A program made the position numbers and the translations under genes. Positions 1 through 13,179 of a stretch of DNA of 64,000 bases are shown here, piece by piece. This stretch comes from Paramacrobiotus metropolitanus (lineage: Eukaryota > Tardigrada > Eutardigrada > Parachela > Macrobiotidae). How positions within the stretch are numbered: position 1 is the stretch's first letter; every line of letters begins with the position of its first letter. Below the pieces are notes generated by a model that saw only the letters and a list, made by a program, of their open reading frames with translations, was not told the origin of the DNA and did not search any database. The stretch covers positions 496,001 through 560,000 of the forward strand of contig NW_026570281.1 of assembly GCF_019649055.1 (NCBI RefSeq). The letters run 5' to 3'.

Positions 1-10
1 AAGAGCTCAC

Positions 11-305
11 CTAGCGGAATATCCGTGCTGACTTCCGCACTGGATGTGGCTTGAGTCAGTTCAGGCGTAAGAGGACAGATGCGCCGGCGCTCCTCTTCAT
101 GAAGGATGTCGTCATCTAACGGGCGGTCTAGCGGCTCCAGCAGCACATTCGGCCCGTTATCACCCGCTCCAACACCGACCGCTTTTACCTTCCCCCATTT
201 TTTTAGCTGGACGTTCAAGTGACCTTTGCGGTCAGTGGTGCGACCGGTGAACTTTCTTCCCAGTCTCAGTGACGACGTCGTTTGTGGATTCTTCGACAAG
301 GCCAT
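11..305 (-). CDS. Partial gene, one exon at the left edge, unrecognised product
   Basis: On the minus strand an open reading frame runs from an ATG at 305 to a good donor (AG|GTGAGC) just after position 11, giving about 98 codons that begin MALSKNPQTTSSLRLGRKF. A pyrimidine tract ending in CTGTAG sits directly before the ATG, so this may be an internal exon rather than the true start. The protein is basic at first, then acidic (LDDDILHEEERRR), with no hydrophobic segment. A short RKGHLNVQ stretch faintly recalls the N-terminal cytoplasmic part of inward-rectifier potassium channels, but no membrane helix follows, so I do not assign a function. The rest of the gene lies beyond the window edge. 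Confidence 0.45.
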
Positions 306-3300
306 CTACAGATAAGAGAGCTCTTAATTTTGGAGAGGTAGTAATCATGTATTTACAGAGTACGTTGGTAACTGCCCTTATTAATGAATGAAAGTACAGT
401 ACATATGTAACTGAATAGTTAGCTGGGCATGGCTGCTAGTCATAATAAGTGCGAAAACTACAAGGATTAGAGGACCAAATAGCAAATTAATGAACTTGCG
501 TTCATACAATAGGATAGTACATGCCTCGGCTCTGGAGGTGTCCTCGATGAGAGCGCCCTTCTTATACAAATCCGTTGTAATTCCCCGCCATACCCTCGGA
601 TCGGCCATAATGTTGATGTAATCCCGACGATCGTCTTTCCTACATAATCACTACGAGTATTGTAGACGTACTGCATTACCTATTGCACTACTAGCTACAC
701 AATACACGTCTCAAAAGTGTGCATGCATTATATTATGAAGCACGAGTATTAGGTAACATACAGGGGGAATGCGGTGTCGCATCATCCACCTTCGTGTATA
801 ATACCATTCCAGTTACCCGCCCAGAGTTTTACGTCATAGCAGCACCCAGCGTTTATGCAACCATGTGGTAATAACTAGTGGTGGTTTGAAACCACATCAT
901 TTCAACACAAAATTTAGTGGCAAATACTGTCTGTATTTGCCACTAAATTTTGTGTTGAAACTTGAAACGTAAAAATAAATGGGAGTACTTCCTACAGGAA
1001 GAACGTACGCATTATACAATACACCGGACTATATTTTGCGTAACCCTCTTTTCTATGGGATATGTGGAATCCACACATCGATTCCATTTCCAGTGGTACG
1101 TACCATTTTCAAGTGGTACTGGAAATGGATAACAGTTCTCAGTGGCTATTGCTCGCGCTCGGTGCAATGATGTGGTTTCAAACCACCACTAGTTATTACC
1201 ACATGGTTGTTAACGATAAGTAAAACAAGCACCGTGATACGATGACCCGCGCGGTTAAACGGTTTTTTATTACCAACACACTTATAATAGGTATTGTTGC
1301 AAGTTTGCAACAGGTTTTAAATCTTATCGTATTGTCCTCGAAATATTAGACAAAGAAGATCTTAAACATTTCTGTAAGCCTCAAAACGTAATAATTGTTA
1401 TATTATTTCAAATTAGCCACGATGCTATGTTATAATTATCAGTTTATCATTGTAGTATCCAGCTATAGGTGCAGCATTTCGCAAGTACATTGCAGCTCGT
1501 CCTGGCAGAAGCTCTGCATGAGTAGTCATATAGTTGGAACCTTACCATACTTTCTCTGCGGATCGGAATTTCTCTCCACCGTGCCCGGCATCGGAATGCC
1601 TCGGGTCGGTGGTTGGCGCTGAAGTTGTCGTTGGGAAGAAGCCATGCTTCCACAGACGGCCGGCGTTCTCCTCTTAACTTAACAATAACACTGGGAGCAA
1701 CTTAATTATCATCAGCTTCAGCACACAAGTACGGTTTATTATTATAATATTCCCCGCACAGGTTTGTAATCATACAGCATAATAGCATTTACATATCATT
1801 CACCTAGCGTGACTGCAACTGCAACCAGCATTGCACGTACATAAGTTTTTCGTACAACTTGTTTTCTTAAGAAAAGCAGCACCACCATTCTTTAAAATAG
1901 AGTGGCATCTAACAAGGAAATTTATGTTATGTTTGATCCGTTGTTTCGTCTCCAAGTCTTAATATGTTACTAATGCATCCCAGCTTTTACATCGCGTTAA
2001 CTTTTTTCGTTCCGGTCAGTGGAAAACTGAGAATCCTAGCAACTATTTCGATGAAGGTAGAAACGAGCGGGAAACCAACAATACAACATTGTCTGCTTAC
2101 GAAATCTTTGTAATTCAGTTCTGGCACTTTGTCGTTATCCATGCACGTGCTTAGAGATAAATGCATTACAGTACTTGTAAGCTGTTGGAATTAAGTATTA
2201 TGCAATATACGGGAATTCGCCAGAATGTCAAGTGCGATTCGTACGTCAGCGTCTGCTCAATCTGCTCTGACTAGGTTGCCGTGTCTAACCTCGATCGAAC
2301 GTTAAGGGGAACACGGCACGCAATGCATTGCTATTCCATGGCAGATGGGAGAGTGGCTGGAGTGCAGCTGCAGTGCTGCGATTTCCGGTCGCAGGGATGG
2401 AAATAGATGGATCCTCTCCAGCTAACGGTCTAACTAATAATCATCCCCAAAAGAGATAGGCTGGTGTTTCACTAAACACGAACCGGCAAAGAAGCGAAGC
2501 CTTTGGTTTGCACGACAGCGGGAATAACGTGCCCCAGTGTCACGTGCGCTGCCTGCCTGCCTGCGCTGCCAAGCGACCTTTAGAAACTCCGCTAAGTAGC
2601 TATTTGCGCTCATTACCGCTTCATCACGCTAATGGCCAGATCACCATTGCGCAGCGCTTCCTGGGCCACGTCCAATGCCAGGAAAGGTTACACCCGGTGT
2701 CGTGCTATGCAAACACGCCAGATACTTATTTTCTCATTTACACGCAATAACGAACGGCAGATCAAGACCGTGTGACCTTTTGATTTTGGTGATTGCCAAG
2801 CAAGCAACACGGCTGCGTCTTGTATAAACTATAAAGTGCCGATTGACGCGATGATCTTTGACTGCAATATACAATTCACTATACTGCATACATCGGCCCA
2901 GCTGCGATACTCATCGCGCAATCAACATCGCATCGCAGCTAACGGATGGGAGCACTTGTGGGCATCTGCAAACTTTGTTCCCTTAACGCGTCTTCCACGC
3001 GGCCGATCTATTGCGGACGCAAAACAATCGCAGCGTCAACTTGGTGCCTCTCGTCTCTCTCTCTCTCGCTTATTAATCGTTTGGCCCAAGAAAAAGCCAT
3101 CAATCGATGCCCATCTGCATATCCTCGGCAGTGTAATCGGCAGAAGCATCTTCATCCTCTATATGCGTTCGGCAAGTGCATCGATCGGGACCTCGAAGGA
3201 ATCATTACCATTCTCAATTCGAAGCCAACTCTGCGTTGCTCAGCACCGAAGATAAATAACCGCCGCGGCTCAGTCTCGCCCGGCCTAAAAACAACAAATC

Positions 3301-3684
3301 CTCGCACGTAATACGCCTTAACAGCCCCATCGGACCGGCATCGTCCATCAATATTAGAGCTGCACATTTTAATCAAACATTCCCATCACGGAATCAAATT
3401 AAACCAAAACCGACACACAACGCACTACTGTAATCAGCCGAGGTAGTGGGAAGAATAATACACATTTTTCCAACTAAAAGCCAAATAATACCGTTCACTT
3501 TGGAATAACAACCATGATGGATGCTCAATGAAACGAATGTGTTAATGTCAAATATCTATATATATCCATAGATTCAATTAGATTGTATTCGTACTACCTG
3601 TATACAAATGCATATTGACAACATGAAATAATTATGGCAAGCGTGATTTATTGCATCGAATGATTATTTTCTCTGTATAACTAG
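306..3684. other. Non-coding stretch with one foldback element
   Basis: No open frame here has convincing codon bias or splice partners. It contains the nested palindrome at 858-1209 and CT-rich and TGCC microsatellite-like runs near 2,550 and 3,055. A 75-codon minus-strand frame at 381-608 has one hydrophobic stretch but no matching splice phase to the exon at 11-305. The remainder looks intergenic or intronic. Confidence 0.5.
858..1209. mobile_element. Foldback/MITE-like element with nested palindromes
   Basis: Perfect 43-bp terminal inverted repeats lie at 858-900 and 1167-1209 (outer end CAACCATGTGGTAATAACTA). Inside the left end is a second near-perfect palindrome, 900-927 against 933-960, with a 5-base loop. 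A third, 12 bp per arm, lies at 1083-1094 and 1118-1129. The 352-bp element could fold into a cruciform with several hairpins. No transposase is encoded and no clear target-site duplication is visible. It is best read as a non-autonomous foldback DNA element. Confidence 0.75.
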
Positions 3685-5670
3685 CTAACAAAACGTCTCC
3701 CGCAGTTTCTCATTATACAGTGCACTCAGGGCGCGGCCATCGCGGTTGCGCACCGGCGTGCAGACGGCGTGTACGGGGGCCTCTGCGCGCCACCGGTCCT
3801 GGTGTTTGTGCAGTGTATGCAGTGCGGCGTAGCTCGTCTGCAGGCGTTGATTCTGCTCGTCCAGTTGCCGCTTCAGCAGCTGCAGCGTATCCACCAACAT
3901 GGCCTTTCGCTCCACGATGAGGTCTCGCTCCGGCTCCTCCCCTCGCGGACACCGCTGCATCTGGCGCTCCAGGGCGGTCTGCTCGTGGCGCAGCTGGTGG
4001 ACTTGGCGCTGCAGCCGACTGCGAATCAGTTCAATGTTACTGTCCAGGTCCAGCGCATCCGCCTCCTCCTCTTCCCCGTACGCGTCCTCCCGCTCATCGG
4101 CTACGCGCTTATTCCGCGCCAGTGCGTAGCCGCCGGCTGGCGCTTTCAGTCGGCCGTTCGCACTGACAAAGGGTGCAGGAGCGGCCAGGCTATTTTTGTA
4201 CCTGTTCATTTCACAGCGCGCTTAATAAATGCACGCTCAGTGGACTTAAGATCAACGAGCACTTCCTAAGGATCACATCTGCAGCAGATGCCTTGTTGAA
4301 CGCTAATCAAAATAACACGCTACATACACCCGCTTTTTCCCATAATTACTGTTTGTCTCACGCATCGATCGTCATCTAGGCAAATTAAGGCGCATTGGGT
4401 TGCGTAATCTTATATATTATTTTCTGTACATTAGCTGACCTATGGAATAATATCTGTACGGTAGTCTACGTATCTTCGTTACAAAAAAACCTGTGGAAAG
4501 ATTAGCAAACAGTCACAACAATGCCAACACATTATTGTATGCGTACCTGTAGAGATCAGTATTAGTATGTATCTGCAACTGCACGTAATCCTCGGCACTT
4601 CCAGGACTAGCCAGACTGGACGCCGTCTGGCCGTGCCCTGAGTCGACTTCGTCGTCATCATCGAAATACTTCCAGGACGTGTGAGAATCCGCCGGCGAGT
4701 AGTGGCTGCCACCTCGGCCTCCTTCTCGCTCACGCCGGCCTCCGCCTATCCGCAGGGACTCCACAGCGCTGTCCCGTCCCGTGTATACCGAGGAGTTTTC
4801 GTCTTCCTCTTCGTCCCGTTCATAGTCATTAAGGATAGTCGGCGTGCTGGTGATGCTGCCGGTGTCGGTATCCTCCGACGGCTGGATAGTCTCCGAGCTG
4901 AAGCTCATCCCGCTGGACTCGGCCAGGCCGCGGCATTCGGGGCAATCACAGTAGCTGCTGGTGGTGGAGCTGCAGCAGCTGCTCATGTCATCCAGCAGAT
5001 ACTCATCTCCGTCCGTCCCGACGCTCTTGTCCTCCATGTCCGACATGGACGGCATTAGACGCTGGTACAATGGGCTGGGCGGCCGCTTGCGGGCTGGTTT
5101 AGGTGGCGCCTGCGGCTTCCGTCCGACTGGGGCGGCAGCGGTGGCCAGCCACGGATTCGTTCGTATGTGCACGCGCCGGCTAGACCCCGACGTCGAGCTA
5201 ACGGAACCGCTGTCTGGCTCATAATTCACGTAATCGTGCCCCATCGGCGGGGGTGGCGGCGGCGGTTGGTGATGTCGGTAACAGGCGCATTCGTCGGGAT
5301 TGTTGCTGCCGCGGCGGAAAGGGACATCGTAGATCGCCTCCCGGGGGACTTCCGGTGGCGGGCGGAAGTTGCCATGGTGGAGGTTGTGGATGTTGGCCAG
5401 GGGATTGCGCTGCTCCAGGTAGGCCGACACGGCCGGATAGTTGTCGCGGACGTGTTTGCGCTCGCTGCCGCGCTGTGCATGCATGGGAATGGGGAAGTTG
5501 GCGTGGATCATGTCGCGCACTGACAAGCGGCTGCTGCGCTGCTGTGCCGGTTGTGGTTGCGTTCGTTGCATTGGCGGTGGTTGCATCTGCGCTCCGCATG
5601 TGTCGCGGGCATCCGGCTTGGGCTTTTTGCGGGCCCGACTCAAGCTCTCCATCCAGTGTTTCAGCTTCAT
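3685..5670 (-). CDS. Two-exon gene: low-complexity acidic protein with C-terminal coiled coil, unrecognised
   Basis: Exons 5670-4547 and 4201-3685 (minus) join in phase: exon 1 ends TAC AG|GTACGC and exon 2 starts G TAC AAA, giving about 546 residues. The N-terminus is basic (MKLKHWMESLSRARKKPKP), followed by proline-rich runs (including seven consecutive P), a serine/cysteine-rich stretch, and an acidic tract before position 375. Exon 2 holds an acidic patch and about 90 residues of heptad-like coiled coil (LIRSRLQRQVHQLRHEQTA onward). There is no signal peptide or membrane segment, so a cytoplasmic scaffold or adaptor is possible. The acceptor of exon 2 has a weak pyrimidine tract, and an ATG at 4209 could instead start a separate 174-residue protein. 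The coiled coil weakly recalls SCHIP-1-like proteins, which is not enough to name it. Confidence 0.6.
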
Positions 5671-6761
5671 CTTCTATACACTCTCACAACGCTCCAATCA
5701 AATAATGCCGTACGTACACAGCTCGACGAACGTACGCGCTGTTTTGCGTCCACGTCGATAAAAAGCAATCTTCTGCAAAAGAGAAGGAATGAACGGCAAG
5801 TTAATGAGGATTTACAGATGCATACATCGATTGCACCAGCTAAACGATTTATCTCTCTATGGCTGGTGCTCTCTTCCCTCCCGTCGTGACACTTAATGCC
5901 CCCTTCCAGGGACGCACAGACCTACTTCCGTTCGGGCTTCTTGCCGATGACTCATCCCGCTAAACGCCGCCCTGTCAGCGGCGTATTCTGTGCTGCGCAT
6001 TCGTCTTCATCAGCCGCGCTACATCAATTAGCGGTGATTTCTATTCAAATGGGAAGCCGCGATTGATCGCCGTTATTGTGCAACCGCGGCAAACAGCGCT
6101 CTCTGGCACAACACATGACGTCCTTACCGCTCCGGAAGGTCAATTGCTAGTCGCATTGTGTCCGCCGGCGCGGTCAACATGCACATATAATACCGGCTTA
6201 TTGTACAAAAAATCAAAATAAATCTGCGGAAGAAAAGGGAATGAAGCGCTTCACTAACGCATCGATCGAGCGCCGGCGTAATCAGCATAATTAAACTGCA
6301 CCCGGCATCGTGACCCTTGCGCCCGGCTCTGATCGATACGGTGGCCCAGTGTGACCCACGACTGACCACGCATGAAATATGCAGTGACGCTTGCAGTGCG
6401 CATATTTTCTCACGATGTGGGACATTTGAGGAAAGCGGATCCGTCTCAACGCCCGTGAACGAAGCCTCCAACAAGGAAAACTGCAGACAAATAAACGAAG
6501 GAGTATTTCTCCTAATCCTAATAAACATCGGTTTCGCCGGCAGATATATGGCCAAGTGAGTGGATGGATTTCATCAACACAAGTGGGCAGCATTGCAATT
6601 TGTCTGATTAGGAAACGAGAGCAAGTGCAACCGGCAGCGACTGCCGAGCAATGTGGGTTGCTGTCCAGCTGCAATCCATTAAGCCTTGCGCAATGCAACG
6701 TTAACCGTTGGGGCCGGCGAAACATCTGATTAATTCCCAGGGAGGGCGACGGAGGAAGATG

Positions 6762-6790
6762 ATCCCGCGGCCGAAAGATGGCCGCGGGAT
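6762..6790. repeat. Short GC-rich hairpin
   Basis: A perfect 11-bp inverted repeat, ATCCCGCGGCC at 6762-6772 and its complement at 6780-6790, surrounds a 7-base loop (GAAAGAT). It lies in otherwise non-coding DNA. There is no downstream T-run or gene context that gives it a role. Confidence 0.6.
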
Positions 6791-9735
6791 TATGTCAACC
6801 GATATTGGCCATATTAAATATTCACGAGCACCGATGACCGGCACTCCGCCGGGACACCGCGGGTCACCGCTGGACGGCAGCGTGTGCCATTTTCCGGTTG
6901 TGTAGCCATGGAAGCCGGTAGAGGAGATGGATGGAGAATTAAAAGCAAATCAGACCAGTGTAAAGTACTGTGCAAACATGCCGCCCGACTGCGTATTGTG
7001 GACTAGCGACAAGCACTTGAGTTATTATTGTCCAGCTGATCGGCATAATTCATACATACAATGTCATGTCATCTGCATATGCAAGCAGACAGGATGACAG
7101 AGCCAATAACCTTCTCCGCATTCCGCGGAATATAATCGCAAAATTGCAGTGTTATCTTTTATTTCTCAACTCATGTATTGTTGCGAGTGTCGTAGCGAAA
7201 AGAGAAAAGGTGAACGTTTTTCACCATTCGAATCAATTTACGGAATTCACAAAGGCAAGTCTTGTAACTGGATAACCACATTCAATGTTTCGCCAAAAAT
7301 TAATCGTTTTTTGCAAGAAAAGTTTAAAAGTGCCATCGATATCTTCGGAAAACCGTAAATAAAATTTGTATTAAATTTTCGTGTCAGGAAACATAATGCT
7401 AATTGCAGACGACATAAATACGATTCTTAGAGCGCTTTGCCGTTCTACAGGCTGTATAACAAACACATCTGCACGCAACTCGCATGACAGATGAAGATAC
7501 GAAAATTACTTTCCTTATTGCATTTTATACTGAAAGCGACACAACGGCATCATAGCCATTAATCTTCTTTAGTGTTCGAAAAATTGCCAGTGACAAGTGT
7601 ATACAAAATACATATAAGGACTGAGGTAATTTCCTGTTTTTTACCCGGCGTCTTCTCCAGTCACCCGGCACCGGAGCAGCGCGGATGCAATATAATACAA
7701 TTTAATAAAATATATATATCGTGACCAGCACAGTCAACATCCATCCACACGCCACGGATCGAGGTCCCTCTCTCCCCCTTCTTCCTCTGCTGCCTTATTG
7801 CGTTTTTGTTATTGGGTCAGGAAGGATATAATATTCCTTGCCACTACACACTATTCGCGAGTGAAGTGCACTGGCCAATGCCGATCGATGCGACTGCACA
7901 TCCAGAGACACAATCTCCCTTCCATCTGGATATTACGAGTATATCCCGGCTAACTCCATCTGCATTTATATATTATATCGATCTGGTTTCGTAAGATTAT
8001 TGCTGGTGTTGCCACTCTGACGTTAACAAACAATCCCATACCTCGACAATTCCCCACAAGTTGCCACAGTATAGTGTACACATGTATATGTATTGCGTAA
8101 AAGAAACGGCCGGAAATGAAGGGGTCCGTTCATCGGTCGATCGCCAGTGATGAGGTAATTTATGCCGCTTTAATCTATATGGAAATTACTTCTAATGTTG
8201 GTGTTCTTGGCCCTGAACAGATGACCGGCGCGTATACACACACTGTCAGCAACAGCAGAGTATGTTGGCAGAATTTCTGCCGTTTGTCAGCAGCTTTTAC
8301 AGCCACGACACCGCATTCCGCTGTCATACAATCCGTCATTTATTTAAGTACTACATAACACATTAACAATAACAAAAAATCCCCTTTCATGCTGATCAAA
8401 CAAAAATTCTGCAGTTACGTGCAGCAGTTTATATAATAATTAATAATAATGCTGGAAATATTCATTGCAGCTCTAATCTTAAGAAACTTTAATTATTGAT
8501 TGTTTACTAAACTGTCCAAAGGGCAAATTAAACTGCGGTTTATACACAGATAAATAAGGTCTACGACAATAAACATTTGCCGAAGAAGTAAGCCGAGCCG
8601 ACCCATTACGTAAAGCCATGGAATATTTTGCTAGTCAGCTTGATTAAATAAACGGTCGGTTGTGTGGGTATGTGTGTTGTTGCGGACTCTCTAAGCGGAT
8701 GATGGATTAGCGATGTAACTGTGTATAAGCAGGAATACACTGCACACTGCACAGTGTCATTGAAGCGTACAATTACGCGGCGATTCGATTGTCGGTCGAT
8801 GCTCGGCGTCCCCCGGGGCGGGCGACCGGGCGACGGCATTAATTAGCTGGAATTAGCGATAGATCGCTGCAATCCCCGGGGACGCCGCTGCGGCCGTTGC
8901 AGCACAGTCAACGGACTGGCCAAGATTGTCAACAAATACTTTTTTCCACCACGGTCCAATCGCGACGCCGATAAAGACGAACCCAATCGCGGAAGAAACT
9001 GGATGCCGTGTTCAATTTCGCGGGAAGTGTGGTTTTTGTCGTCTACAAGTACTTCAACGAACTGCAGTACTTCAACATTCCAAACAAACATGTCATGTCG
9101 CGCAAATGTTGTTAGCTTATAGAAAAAATTTCGTGTAAATTGAAGTCGCTATTTCCCCTTGGGGAAAAACGATGGAGGCGGTAGGATAAATATATAAGAA
9201 TATGTTACTTAAATAAATAAAAGTAAAAGCTGTGTTGGAAGATGGTTGACGGCTATGTTAGTGCGCCTGCCGAGAGTCGTTTCAGTTTGGTTCGTATTTG
9301 TGAGCGAGTGGGGAGCGCGGGAGGCGCTTATGGACTTCCTTCCGGATGCTAATAACACTTGTTTCAACGGGCGCCGCTAATCAGCCCAACGACTGTTGCC
9401 GCGCATGCCACTGTCCCTAAGTACGCATATATACGTCGCTACACATGTCGTTACATACACTGTATGCGGGCGCTCTTCAACGAAGGTCGGCCATTGCTCC
9501 ACTTTATACTGCACTTCATGGGCTCTTCTGTCTACACAGATGCTTCCTGTGTCTTAGGCTTACACAGGCGACCAACTCCCGGAATTCTTCACCAAAGTTA
9601 CCACAATTAATAAAGAAAAATACTGCTAGTAAACGAAAGCGCGGGGAAAAACCGTTTGTCATACTAGCTTAGTACCGTGAGTGCCGAATATACCTATATA
9701 ACGTAGTGCCTTAGCCGATTCTTAAATGAAAGGAA

Positions 9736-9834
9736 CGTCTTAATGGAATGCGTAATTCGCTTGCACCGGGCACTGCATTAGTCGCTTTCTATATAACTCT
9801 CGTCTTAATGGAAAACGTAATTCTCTTGCACCGG
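9736..9834. repeat. Imperfect 34-bp direct repeat, two copies
   Basis: Copies at 9736-9769 and 9801-9834 match at 31 of 34 positions (both begin CGTCTTAATGGAA and end CTTGCACCGG). The 31-base spacer is unrelated. A small tandem duplication that has begun to diverge, or paired binding sites, would both fit. Confidence 0.6.
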
Positions 9835-12786
9835 AAATGAAGCATGTCACAAGAGGGGAAGAGACCAGCGCATCACTTTCTATCTAGGTTGTTAGACATA
9901 CCTCGACTTGCACTTCTTCAGAACGGACTGCACCGCGACACGCCGGGAATGTAAGGAGATCCGCGGCCCAAGCGGAAATGTCGGGGATTCGCTTGAACGT
10001 CAACGGCGGATGTACATGTAAACCGTATATAATATACACAAACTAGAGCGCAGGACGCCGATGAAAGGCGATAAAAAGCAGTGAAGAATGGAAAGGGATG
10101 GGAGCGTGGTTGCAAGGTGCCAACAAGGCGAGCTGGCCAAACTACGATAGGATCCCGTCGATGATGGGAGCCAGCGTCACTTGTGAGGAATATCGAGTGA
10201 GCCCGTTGCCGGCGTGCAGGATGAGAGGGGACGGGAATGTAAGAATCTGCTTAAAGTGCAGCGTATATACATCTGTACGCCCTGCGCAATGTGGAGGAAT
10301 GAAGAAATGTGCCGGCGCACGTATAACTATGCACACTTCCCGTATACAGCCGGTCCACTCCAGTCAATTCCCCGGCGTACACTGCACGCGTCCCCGTATG
10401 ATCCCCGCTGGCGCCGGATTTTCCCGGCTGACTGCATTGTATCCCAGACCAGCGCCTGCACTCGTTGCAATAGAAAGTGTTATGACCTGGATGGATCGTA
10501 CGCTGGCACATACAGTGTAATTATGCGGTCGTAGTGCAGCGTGCCGGTAAGTCATATCCTCTGCGGAGTGTGTATACGATACTGTACAGATACGTTACAT
10601 CCCGTCGGCGCGGCATTATATTGTAACGCTGCCCTCGTACAGCGATGTGAATGTGCAGCGCAGTGGTCATCCGGCATAGTGCGTATACAGTGAGTACATA
10701 GTTCCACCCACATCCGCAATATAACTACATACACTGTACATGCATTATAACCGCCGATATATACGCCGTCGGACGAACGTGACGTCTTATTCTATAGATT
10801 GTCCCGGCGATTGTGCCGAATTTAATATGTCCACATTTGTACTTCGTACAATCCTCAAGACCGGTACCGTTACTGCGCGCTCAACGAAATCATATTACGG
10901 AAGTCAAAAAAGTAATAAAAACCGAAGTGTATGGAAACGGAACTCCACGACGTGTCTTTAGAAGAGGTTAAGGAAGCATGTTCAAGTTCAGAAAGAATAT
11001 CATGCAGTGCAGTACATACCGCCACCAGCACTGAAGTCCAGGTGTTAACAGTCCCGATGAATATTGTTGCTCATTCACTTGTATGCGTCATAATTACACA
11101 CCGGTGAATGGCTTATGTGCGGCAAAATGTCATTATGAGTATTATTACGAGATGATGATCATACGGATATTTGCCCGTGGATAGCGTGTTATGCGGTGGT
11201 TCACACCGTAAATCACACGGCAGGCACACAAGCGGAACGCCCGCCTTTAGCATGCTGCTGGTTGCGGCCCGCTCACGACCATGCCACGATCAGCCGGTGT
11301 CAGCTCCGGCCTTTTTCCCACGTTCCTGCTCTTCTACAAGCCGAAAAAAAACACTGCAGCCAGAGACACTCCGCTGACACACAGAACGTTCACATGTCTC
11401 AAATTTTTCTGTATAGTATGTACACTTATTTTTCACGTTAATTTCGATGGTTGTACCACTCGTTACTGCACAACCGGGCTGACAAGGGTATCGCTAACTT
11501 CTTAATCAGTATGACTGCAAAATATGTCCCACAAGTTATAAGTACATTCTTTCCAGAACTTTCTTAAACATGCAATATTTTCGAACACGAAATTGTATAC
11601 TACACAGAATATTAGGGTTATCTTATTTACTGATTCATTCTAATGAAAAGGCATACTGGTTATACTTATCTCACTAGTTTAGGAGCAGTATATTACAGAT
11701 ATATGAATTTTGTTGATGAGTTATAAAGTTGTACAAGAACTTTTATAGTAAAAATACTTAAGATACCAATATCCAAGTCACAAAAATACAATTAACAGTT
11801 TATGACGGTAAGAAATAAGGCATGTTAATCGTGTGGTTATGTGGTGTTAATCAGCGCCCACCCGCCACGCGGGATGATCGGCCCAGTGGATCCCACTGAG
11901 CTTCCGAGCCATCCCCACAACGAGTGCGCAAGTGTTTCGGCAGCACTACTAACAGACAAGTGTGGACCAAGCAGGAAACGGCACAGCAGCCAATGTGTAA
12001 TTAATACCATTCGCAGTGGCCGCAGACGCCGCACAAGTGCATCACAGTATATACGCAATTATTACATCCACATTCCTTAATCTCCAGCTCACAAGTGACC
12101 CTCAACATTTTTCTCCCATTCTTATTAAACGTTTCACAACTACATTACACCATACTGGTTCAAAATAAATACACTCATATACAGTATATTATACTTACGA
12201 TTAATATATACTATGATCATTATTTCCACATGCACAATAAATAGGTATATGCTATAACTGGTACGCACATTGCTCTCAGATGCTGCATTGACCTTCTAAG
12301 TCTAACACCAGCACAGATAGCTGCATTAATGCTGCCCTGGGAATTGTCGGAAATTATAAATTAATTAATTATACAATTTGTGTGACATGTATAACTGTAC
12401 ACTTATATATAAGCATAAAGGTCATTTGCATAACAATCCAGCCTTGTTAGCCGGTCTGGCGAATCTGGGTTTAATTACTGCCTATCTGCATATTACTCGT
12501 ACAATGTTTAAATTACAGTGTGCAGCATTGTGTGGTAAAGCGAATCCATTGTAGTTGTACCGAGGTGTCTTCAATCGTTCTGTGTGTTTATTGCATCGAT
12601 GATCCCTTTACGCGCTGGACCTCGTGAAGGAGGGTAAAAATACGGTCACATGTGGCCGGGAGTCGAATAAACTGGGCTCATCGATACTCCAATTTCCGCT
12701 TATGAACAGCCAGCTTACCAACCAACCCGGCATATTGTGATGCTACGGCTAATCACACTATTCACCACTCTGCTCGCAACTACCCC

Positions 12787-13179
12787 TTGTGTACTGCGAA
12801 GTCGCCGAACAAACATAACCCCAACCGGCAATACGCAACCTCCGCTGGTCAAACTATTCATGCCCCCGTCTCATTACAAGTTGTAGATACCCTGTCATAC
12901 AACAACATTATTCAATTTCATTCGTTCTCGTCTTGCTATAAATTTGTCCCATCTCGAACTAGAAAACATTTCGGACCAGAAACCATCCGGCTGCTAGGAA
13001 AGATGATCCAGCACCAATCAGGCGAACCGCGAGCACTGCAGTTTTTGCGTCAACGGATCAGCATAGAAATTCAGCGGGGAAACGCAGCATCTACAATGGA
13101 AACAGCACAACCAGCGGCGAATTTGGACGAAATCTTTTCTGTTATTCGCCCGCCTGTGTTTGTAGATGTTGCTATGTAG
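12787..13179 (+). CDS. Small open frame with coding-like C-terminal half, possible transposon remnant
   Basis: A 130-residue open frame ends at 13179, and an AATAAA lies 68 bases downstream (13247-13252). The second half (about residues 58-115) has amphipathic, coding-like composition including FLRQRISIEIQRGNAAS, while the first half looks random. A possible acceptor (CTCGAACTAG) just before 12961 suggests that only the second half is an exon. I cannot name it. The composition would fit a degraded element-encoded protein as well as a small host gene. Confidence 0.3.
   Translation: MCTAKSPNKHNPNRQYATSAGQTIHAPVSLQVVDTLSYNNIIQFHSFSSCYKFVPSRTRKHFGPETIRLLGKMIQHQSGEPRALQFLRQRISIEIQRGNAASTMETAQPAANLDEIFSVIRPPVFVDVAM

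Larger units (their letters stand above)
5671..12786. other. Long non-coding stretch, possibly upstream regulatory DNA or long introns
   Basis: About 7 kb without a frame that I can support as coding. The open frames present are scattered on both strands, cysteine- and arginine-rich and without splice consistency. GC-balanced blocks near 5,950-6,900 and 10,100-10,760 differ from the AT-rich surroundings and could hold enhancers or untranslated exons of the minus-strand gene ending at 3,685, but nothing specific is visible. It contains a short hairpin (6762-6790) and an imperfect direct repeat (9736-9834). Confidence 0.45.

Noticed and set aside
11-305. Inward-rectifier potassium channel N-terminus (RKGHLNVQ)
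   Set aside because: Only about eight residues look similar and no membrane segment follows; too little to call.
381-608. 75-codon minus-strand frame with a hydrophobic stretch upstream of the exon at 11-305
   Set aside because: No donor gives a phase matching the exon at 305, and codon use is AT-rich like the surroundings.
6124-6725. Two overlapping minus-strand frames of about 144 codons
   Set aside because: Cysteine-, arginine- and proline-rich composition without codon bias, splice signals or a recognisable domain; typical of GC-balanced non-coding DNA.
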